8,005 nucleotides of DNA, taken from contig WRGP01000162.1 in the NCBI GenBank assembly GCA_009787135.1, positions 1 through 8,005 on the forward strand. Reading direction: 5' to 3'. This DNA is from Bacillota bacterium (GTDB lineage Bacteria; Bacillota; Clostridia; Christensenellales; Aristaeellaceae). The notes below the pieces were generated by a model. That model saw only the letters and a list, made by a program, of their open reading frames with translations, was not told the origin of the DNA and searched no databases. A program made the position numbers and the translations under genes. Within the stretch, counting starts at the first letter, position 1. Each line of letters begins with the position of its first letter. This document shows positions 3,624-8,005 of this stretch, one piece after another.

Positions 3624-6206
3624 ATGTCGCGTAAAAAAAGGGAAAATAAGCAGCAGGTATTTGAGCCGATTCCAAGGGAGCGCGCGATGGTGCTCTATGA
3701 CGAGGAAAATCAGGCCCTGTTTGCCGCGCGCGTATCTTCCGCCGCGGAAGAAAAGGGCATTGCCAGGCGCGATGTGGCGCTGATGGGGCGCGAAGCCGCG
3801 CTCGCGAAAACAGGCGGGCCTTTGGCGAAGCGGCCCGGGCCCTCGAAAAAAGAAGTGAGAAAGCGCCGCAGGCGCGTATGGCTGTCGGTTGCGGCCGGTT
3901 TTTTCGTGGGCGCTATTTTGTTTGGCGTGTTTGTGATGGATATTCCCCACTGGCAGTCTTTGAATATCACCAAACTCACACGCCTGTCGCAGACTTCGCG
4001 CATGTACGACCGAAACGGCGCGCTGATCACCACGCTGCAGGGCAGGGAGAACCGCACGGTGATACGGCTCTCGCAGGTTCCGGAGGAGGTGCAAAACGCG
4101 TTTGTCGCCGCGGAGGATTTGCGCTTTTACAACCATCACGGCTTTGACCTGGTGCGCATCTTTGGCTCAATCCTGGCGAACCTGCGCTCCAGAACATACT
4201 CGGAAGGCGCGTCGACCATCACGCAGCAGCTTGTCAAGCTTACCCATCTGTCGGAGGCGAAGACCCTGGCGCGAAAGGGCGAGGAGCTATACCTGGCGAT
4301 TCAATTGGAATCTCGGTATACAAAGCGGGAAATTTTAGAAATGTATTTGAACACGGTCTACTTTGGAGAAGGCGCGTATGGCCTCCAAGCGGCGGCGGAA
4401 CTGTACTTTGGCAAAAACGCGGCCGAGCTGACCGTCGCGGAGGGCGCGGCCCTGGCCGCGACAATCAAGGCCCCTTCCGCCTACGGCCTGACGACCGGCC
4501 CGGAAACCAATAAAACCAGGCGTGACTACATCCTGCACACGATGATAGACAATGGTTTTCTTAGCGCCGAGGCGGGAGAGGCCGCGATGGGGGAGGAGAT
4601 CGCGCTCGCCGCGATAAAGCCGCGCGTGCTTGTGCATGGCTGGTTTGTGGACGCGGCGCTCAAGGAGGCGCAGGATATCTTGGGCATTACGGCGGACGAG
4701 CTGCTTGGGGGCGGCTATTATATTGAAACGACAATGGACCCGGGGCTGCAGACCATCGCGGAGAACCTGTTCGCCGACGCGAAAAATTTTCCCGCCAACG
4801 CCGCGGACGGCACCCTGTGCCAGGGCGCCATGGCAGTTGCGGATATTCATGACGGCGGCATGCTGGCGCTGGTGGGCGGGCGCGAGTATAAGACCATGCG
4901 CGGGTTTAACCGCGCCACAGACATGCGCAGATCGCCCGGCTCATCCATCAAGCCGCTGGCGGTGTACGCGCCCGCGCTGGAAAAGGGGTATACAACGGCA
5001 AGCGTATTGTGGGATGAGCGGCGCGTATTCAGCGGAGGCTATAACCCGCGCAACAGCGGCGACCACTATTATGGCGCGGTCACCGCGCGGCGCGCGCTGG
5101 CGCTGTCGATGAACGTGGCGACGGTGCAGCTGATGCAGGAGATTGGTGTCGGCACGTCAACGAGTTTTTTGCGAAAGGCCGGTGTCGCGCTGACCAATAC
5201 GGACGCAAACCTTTCCCTGGCGCTTGGCTCCATGACGCAGGGCGTGACCCCCGCGGAAATGGCGGCCTCCTACGCGATGTTTGGCAACCAGGGCGTGTAC
5301 AACCCGCCCTATACCGTGGCGCGCGTTTTTGCGCCGGATGGCGGCAAGGTGTATGAACACAAAGCGGCCTCACGCACCGCGATGAGCCCGCAAAACAGCT
5401 ACCTGATCACGAGCATGCTGCAATCCGTCACAAACTGGGGCACGGGCGCGAAGCTGTCCGCCACGGGTTTGAACGTGGCGGGCAAGACGGGCACGAACTC
5501 GCTGGTGGGCATCTCGGGCAACCGCGACGCGTGGATGGACGCGTATACAAGCGACTTTGCTTTGGCCTGCTGGATGGGCTTTGACGCCACGGACGCAAAC
5601 CACCGCCTGCCCTCCCGCGTGACAGGCGGCGACGCGCCGGCGGCCATGGCCACCGCGTTCTTCCGCGCCGCGTACCGGGACAGGGCCAAACCGTCCTTCA
5701 AAGTGCCCAGCGGCCTGGTCTGGCTGACCATCGACACGGCGGCTACCACGGCAAACGGGTCCCCGATGCTGGCGGGCAGCTATACGCCGTCAAACTACAA
5801 GCTCAGCGAGGTCTTTCTGGAATCCAACCGGCCGTGGCAAACCAGCAGCATGTGGCAGACGCCGCGCGCGCTTTCGTATTTCTATATTGATTACGAATCT
5901 TCGGGCCATCCCAAGCTCGTCTTTGGCGCGAGCGACAGCGCGAACTACCGCGTGGAGCGCGTTAAGGACGGCAGGTCCATGGTGATTACCGAGTTGTACG
6001 GCTCGGCGGGGCAAACCCTGACCTATACGGACTGGACGGCCGTCGCGGGCGAGTGGTACACGTATCGCGTGACCCCCGTACACGCGGGCATGCTGGATTC
6101 CGGCGTGCTGTTGGAAGGTCCGTCGTCGTCCCAGAGCGTGCAGGCGAAATGGGCGAGCTCTACGGTTTTGGATGGGGTGAAGAAGTGGCTGGTCGGTGGG
6201 TTTTAG
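3624..6206 (+). CDS. Class A penicillin-binding protein (bifunctional peptidoglycan synthase)
   Basis: This 860-aa PBP1A-type enzyme polymerises lipid II and cross-links the strands outside the membrane. A charged cytoplasmic tail (1-84) is followed by one membrane helix (about 86-105). The GT51 glycosyltransferase has EDLRFYNHHGFD (164-175, catalytic E164), GASTITQQ (195-202), RKGEE (217-221) and REILEMYLNTVYFGEGAYG (235-253). The transpeptidase has SSIK (440-443, nucleophile S440), SMN (495-497) and KTGT (621-624). A C-terminal region (about 745-835) of beta-rich sequence with YRVERV and WYTYRVTPV looks like a fibronectin type III module. The start has AGGAGG (3611-3616), 7 bases upstream. 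It is divergent from the ftsH-like gene. Proximity to spoIIA recalls sporulation PBPs such as PbpF and PbpG, but the assignment to spore or vegetative wall synthesis is open. Confidence 0.93.
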   Translation: MSRKKRENKQQVFEPIPRERAMVLYDEENQALFAARVSSAAEEKGIARRDVALMGREAALAKTGGPLAKRPGPSKKEVRKRRRRVWLSVAAGFFVGAILFGVFVMDIPHWQSLNITKLTRLSQTSRMYDRNGALITTLQGRENRTVIRLSQVPEEVQNAFVAAEDLRFYNHHGFDLVRIFGSILANLRSRTYSEGASTITQQLVKLTHLSEAKTLARKGEELYLAIQLESRYTKREILEMYLNTVYFGEGAYGLQAAAELYFGKNAAELTVAEGAALAATIKAPSAYGLTTGPETNKTRRDYILHTMIDNGFLSAEAGEAAMGEEIALAAIKPRVLVHGWFVDAALKEAQDILGITADELLGGGYYIETTMDPGLQTIAENLFADAKNFPANAADGTLCQGAMAVADIHDGGMLALVGGREYKTMRGFNRATDMRRSPGSSIKPLAVYAPALEKGYTTASVLWDERRVFSGGYNPRNSGDHYYGAVTARRALALSMNVATVQLMQEIGVGTSTSFLRKAGVALTNTDANLSLALGSMTQGVTPAEMAASYAMFGNQGVYNPPYTVARVFAPDGGKVYEHKAASRTAMSPQNSYLITSMLQSVTNWGTGAKLSATGLNVAGKTGTNSLVGISGNRDAWMDAYTSDFALACWMGFDATDANHRLPSRVTGGDAPAAMATAFFRAAYRDRAKPSFKVPSGLVWLTIDTAATTANGSPMLAGSYTPSNYKLSEVFLESNRPWQTSSMWQTPRALSYFYIDYESSGHPKLVFGASDSANYRVERVKDGRSMVITELYGSAGQTLTYTDWTAVAGEWYTYRVTPVHAGMLDSGVLLEGPSSSQSVQAKWASSTVLDGVKKWLVGGF

Positions 6207-6246
6207 GATAATTTTGGGCAGCGCTATGGGAGGCAAAATCTCAGAC

Positions 6247-6281
6247 AACCGCCCTGTTGGCTGTAAACCTACAGGGCGGTT
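6247..6281 (+). terminator. Strong hairpin after the PBP gene, probable terminator
   Basis: AACCGCCCTGT (6247-6257) pairs perfectly over 11 bp with ACAGGGCGGTT (6271-6281) around a 13-nt loop. It lies 40 bases after the PBP stop codon. There is no proper T-run on either strand, so it may be a weak terminator or an mRNA 3'-end stabiliser. Confidence 0.5.
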
Positions 6282-6394
6282 CGCTTGCCTATCCTCGCAT
6301 AGTTCTACAATGAATTTTAATATTTTATGGATACATTTTAGCCGGATGATCGTTTAAATAGATATTACAATATTTAACAATTTGTTTGATTTAC

Positions 6395-6406
6395 GAACAT
6401 AAGTTC
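6395..6406. promoter_or_regulatory. LexA-box-like palindrome
   Basis: The site reads cGAAC-ATAA-GTTCt, matching the GAAC-N4-GTTC core of the Gram-positive LexA (DinR) operator. It overlaps where the -35 box of the promoter with -10 at 6424-6429 should be. A second palindrome, CATAAG-TT-CTTATG (6398-6411), overlaps it, so another repressor could be the real ligand. Confidence 0.35.
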
Positions 6407-6429
6407 TTATGGTATGCTTGCCATATAAT
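6401..6429 (+). promoter_or_regulatory. Candidate promoter of the 49-aa ORF
   Basis: A perfect TATAAT lies at 6424-6429. The hexamer 17 bases upstream (AAGTTC, 6401-6406) is a poor -35 box, so the promoter may be weak or need an activator. The start would fall near 6436, 45 bases before ATG 6481. Confidence 0.4.
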
Positions 6430-6480
6430 AGAGAAACGCTTGTTCCCTACCGTATAGCGAGGCGAGGAGGTTGCCAAGGC

Positions 6481-6630
6481 ATGGACCGAAATTTATTGGA
6501 GTTATTGTGGCTGCTAGAAAGTGCTGCTGACCGCGACGCTTTTATGGATTTGGCTATTGCTCTTCTGGCTCGCTATCAGGGCGAAGGGCTTTCAGAACTG
6601 CCTTTTGAACAGCGGGAGGCGCAGCCATAA
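6481..6630 (+). CDS. Small acidic hypothetical protein, 49 aa
   Basis: I do not recognise this protein. ATG 6481 has GAGGAGG (6464-6470) 10 bases upstream. An in-frame ATG at 6409 was rejected because it would lie inside the promoter. The product is short, leucine-rich and acidic. It is probably two helices, LLELLWLLES (5-14) and AFMDLAIALLARY (20-32), followed by a polar tail, with no signal peptide. The size and composition would suit a small regulatory or antirepressor-type protein, but nothing proves this. Its last 77 bases overlap the 3' end of the minus-strand XRE gene, so expression of the two may interfere. Confidence 0.55.
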   Translation: MDRNLLELLWLLESAADRDAFMDLAIALLARYQGEGLSELPFEQREAQP

Positions 6631-6871
6631 AGCTGTTTAAAAGCTGCCTTTCCTTTTTGTCTTGAGTTTTTTTGTCCCTGCCTACAAGTTCGTCCAAGGG
6701 GACGGCAAAATGTTCGGCCAAGATGATAATCTCCTCTACCGTAGGCTTACTTCGGCCTATTCTCCAGTTGTTTACCTTGTCCTTTTTAGCGCCAAGGATG
6801 CGGCAAATTTCCGCGTCGCTGACGCCATTGCTTTTTAAGAATTCCAATACCTTGCCGGCAATTTGATGCAT
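6554..6871 (-). CDS. XRE-family helix-turn-helix regulator, 105 aa
   Basis: This is a DNA-binding protein of the XRE/Cro-CI family. The helix-turn-helix spans about residues 5-63: SDAEICRILGAKKDKVNNWR (18-37) holds helices 2 and 3, followed by SKPTVEEIIILAEHFAVPLDEL. After a charged linker (66-74), a C-terminal helix contains ERQLLNSFMAAPPAVQKAVL (74-93), which looks like the short dimerisation tail common in Bacillota repressors. There is no peptidase or LexA-like cleavage domain. The start ATG has GAGGTG 6 bases upstream. It faces away from the promoter-operator at 6987-7015, the normal arrangement for a repressor of a divergent operon. I found no convincing promoter of its own. Confidence 0.88.
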   Translation of the reverse strand: MHQIAGKVLEFLKSNGVSDAEICRILGAKKDKVNNWRIGRSKPTVEEIIILAEHFAVPLDELVGRDKKTQDKKERQLLNSFMAAPPAVQKAVLKALRPDSEPEEQ

Positions 6872-6882
6872 GGGGCACCTCT

Positions 6883-6898
6883 CTTAGAATTCCATAAG
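6883..6898. promoter_or_regulatory. Imperfect operator-like site at the XRE gene start
   Basis: CTTA (6883-6886) and TAAG (6895-6898) are inverted around 8 bases. They resemble the inner arms CTTAA/TTAAG of the 6990-7010 palindrome, but the spacing differs. The site lies just upstream of the XRE ribosome binding site and could mediate autoregulation. Confidence 0.2.
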
Positions 6899-6986
6899 AT
6901 TGCTGTTTACAATTGGGTATTATCTACAATCATGCAGGAAAATTTTAGGCAAACCATGAAATAATGGAAGAGTTTCTAAAATTTCC

Positions 6987-7015
6987 TTGACTTCTTAAAA
7001 ATTAAGAAGTATAAT
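6987..7015 (+). promoter_or_regulatory. Near-consensus sigma-A promoter for the membrane-protein operon
   Basis: TTGACT (6987-6992), a 17-base spacer and TATAAT (7010-7015) match 11 of 12 consensus bases. The start would be near 7022, giving a leader of about 175 bases before GTG 7198. Confidence 0.8.
6990..7010. promoter_or_regulatory. Perfect 21-bp palindromic operator
   Basis: ACTTCTTAA (6990-6998), AAA, then TTAAGAAGT (7002-7010) form a perfect inverted repeat. It fills the spacer and touches both promoter boxes. A dimeric helix-turn-helix repressor bound here would block RNA polymerase. The XRE protein encoded by the divergent gene at 6554-6871 is the likely ligand. Confidence 0.7.
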
Positions 7016-7021
7016 ACCAAC

Positions 7022-7190
7022 AAACAGGCAGCCCATTTATACAGGTCACCACACATAATGCAATATATCATAGCAAGTAACGAAAAGCAAGCAGATTGTG
7101 CGGGGTGAACGGGTAAGCGGCTTGAGACAAGGGGCTGAAGATATGCGGGCGGAAGGCCCAGAGAGACGACAATTTATAGTAAGGGGAGGG
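7022..7190 (+). other. Long untranslated leader with possible RNA structure
   Basis: No convincing gene lies in this part of the 326-base gap between 6871 and 7198. The predicted transcript has a purine- and G-rich second half. One possible hairpin pairs AGCggCTTG with CAAGggGCT around AGA (7114-7134). A smaller one pairs GGGC with GCCC (about 7147-7159). I could not match it to a known riboswitch. Two tiny ORFs (16 codons from 7058, 28 codons from 7143) lack good ribosome binding sites. Confidence 0.3.
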
Positions 7191-7197
7191 ACATCAC

Positions 7198-7890
7198 GTG
7201 AAAAAAGCAACCCATATAGGGGATTTTAAGAAATACCCATTCCTTATGGTATTCCTCGTGTTGATAGCCTTTTGCGCGTATTTCTACGTCGCAAGAAATA
7301 ACATGGATGAGACACTATTAAAAGAGATGATCGCTGACCGGCGAGTAGCAATTGACACGATTTGCGATACCATTAACAGGTTCGTGGAGGCCGATAACGA
7401 TTGGGCTACCTACGACTATGTAACGATACTTTCGGGTGTCGTAGCGGAACTGGACGCGGCACGGGGAGTCTATGCCGAGCTCTTTGATACGGACATGCAC
7501 AACCTCTCGAAACGATGGCAAGCTTTTGTTGAGGACGCAGCATTTGAAGCGGAAGACTATCCGGCACTTCTGCAGACGATGCGCGAGAACGAGCGCGGCG
7601 AGGTGACAATATGGTTTGACAAGCCCGACACGCCGTCACACGATATACACATTTACTACCGGTGGGTGCCGACAAATAAAGCCTTGGAGGGCAGACTGCT
7701 CATAGTGCTTGGCGTATCAAAGTATGCCATTAATCATAATATCAGTTCATGGATCACATATGGCGCCGCCGCATTGATTGCGGTTACGGCGGTGCTGATG
7801 CTAGGCGCCGTTATGCTGTTATGCCGTCTCGGATACATTTATCAGCAAAGGGGAGGTGCCGATAAGTGGAGACGCAAAATATTTTCGTGA
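7198..7890 (+). CDS. Membrane protein with extracytoplasmic domain, 230 aa
   Basis: I do not recognise the family. A first membrane helix (about 14-32, FLMVFLVLIAFCAYFYV) is followed by an extracytoplasmic domain of about 150 residues. A second helix comes next (about 185-209, ITYGAAALIAVTAVLMLGAV), then a short basic tail ending in DKWRRKIFS. The outer domain has a helical first part (40-130) and a strand-rich part, GEVTIWFDKP (134-143) to GRLLIVLGVSKYAI (165-178). This recalls the layout of Cache-type sensor domains, but no cytoplasmic kinase, HAMP or cyclase domain follows, so it could work with partner proteins. Start GTG 7198 has GGGGAGG (7183-7189) upstream. It is expressed from the palindrome-controlled promoter at 6987-7015 and overlaps the next gene by 25 bases. 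Confidence 0.8.
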   Translation: MKKATHIGDFKKYPFLMVFLVLIAFCAYFYVARNNMDETLLKEMIADRRVAIDTICDTINRFVEADNDWATYDYVTILSGVVAELDAARGVYAELFDTDMHNLSKRWQAFVEDAAFEAEDYPALLQTMRENERGEVTIWFDKPDTPSHDIHIYYRWVPTNKALEGRLLIVLGVSKYAINHNISSWITYGAAALIAVTAVLMLGAVMLLCRLGYIYQQRGGADKWRRKIFS

Positions 7891-8005
7891 TCATTGGACA
7901 AGTCTTGTTTGCGGTGGCCGGGGCAGTCGCCAAGTGGCTTGGCCTGAAGGATATGGAACGGCAACGGACACTGGTCGCGGAAGCGGCAACGGCGGCGTTT
8001 GCCGG
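7866..8005 (+). CDS. One-helix membrane protein, N-terminal part (cut by window end)
   Basis: Forty-six codons are visible from GTG 7866, preceded by GGGAGGTG (7851-7858), 7 bases upstream. The start overlaps the last 25 bases of the preceding gene, so translation is probably coupled. A membrane helix covers about residues 6-26 (IFVIIGQVLFAVAGAVAKWLG), followed by a charged helix, KDMERQRTLVAEAATAAF (28-45). A short N-terminal helix with a charged helical tail is seen in small phage holins of the LLH type, among others, but the visible part is too short to assign. The stop codon and length are unknown. Confidence 0.7.
   Translation, partial: METQNIFVIIGQVLFAVAGAVAKWLGLKDMERQRTLVAEAATAAFA

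Noticed and set aside
3603..4139. Minus-strand open frame of 178 codons, and similar ones at 4335-4850 and 5790-6248
   Set aside because: They lie within the PBP gene, which has every expected motif. Their translations are low in recognisable structure.
6409..6480. Upstream in-frame ATG extending the 49-aa ORF to 73 aa
   Set aside because: The longer start would lie upstream of the TATAAT box and has no ribosome binding site. ATG 6481 has a strong one.
7058..7229. Two tiny ORFs in the leader of the membrane operon (16 and 28 codons)
   Set aside because: Neither has a well-placed ribosome binding site. The second overlaps the start of the 7198 gene in another frame.
1..8005. tRNA, rRNA, CRISPR array, insertion sequence or plasmid origin
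   Set aside because: No cloverleaf, rRNA-like conserved block, regularly spaced repeats, transposase or iteron cluster was seen on either strand.

Overview
The window looks like a chromosomal segment of a Gram-positive, endospore-forming bacterium, most likely a Clostridia-type Bacillota. It carries SpoIIAA and SpoIIAB, the forespore sigma-F switch, along with a bifunctional penicillin-binding protein, strong AGGAGG-type ribosome binding sites and sigma-A-like promoters. The central genes (about 1178-6206) are visibly richer in G+C than the flanks (about 1-680 and 6290-7900). No rRNA, tRNA, CRISPR array, transposase or integrase was recognised.

Left flank (1-1160). Positions 1-292 hold no confident gene, but they contain a promoter-like site with an embedded palindrome (27-55), a rho-independent terminator (178-203) and a good promoter (221-248) overlapped by repeated GACCGGAA/TCCGG sites. 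That promoter precedes a 35-codon ORF (293-400) for an amphipathic, isoleucine-rich peptide. Two small XRE-family regulators follow (429-674 and 789-1130). A hairpin at 1133-1164 can terminate transcription in both directions between the second regulator and spoIIAB.

Centre (1178-6206). On the minus strand, read right to left, are a soluble FtsH-like AAA+ zinc protease (2058-3476), a candidate sigma-H promoter, spoIIAA and spoIIAB. The usual third gene of this operon, sigF, is absent: spoIIAB is followed by the terminator and a convergent gene. The protease lacks the normal FtsH membrane anchors, and there is no room upstream to encode them. Divergent from it is a class A penicillin-binding protein (3624-6206) with glycosyltransferase and transpeptidase modules and a fibronectin-like tail. 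A plausible but unproven reading is a sporulation-linked cluster: a sigma-factor switch, a protease and a peptidoglycan synthase.

Right flank (6207-8005). A small acidic ORF (6481-6630) lies behind a promoter with a LexA-box-like GAAC-N4-GTTC site and overlaps, tail to tail, a minus-strand XRE regulator (6554-6871). To the right of the regulator, a near-consensus sigma-A promoter contains a perfect 21-bp palindrome between its -35 and -10 boxes, a classic repressor-operator layout. It would drive a long leader, a two-helix membrane protein with an extracytoplasmic domain (7198-7890), and a translationally coupled one-helix protein that runs off the window end (7866-8005). The arrangement resembles an immunity-type control region, but no phage or conjugation gene is visible.
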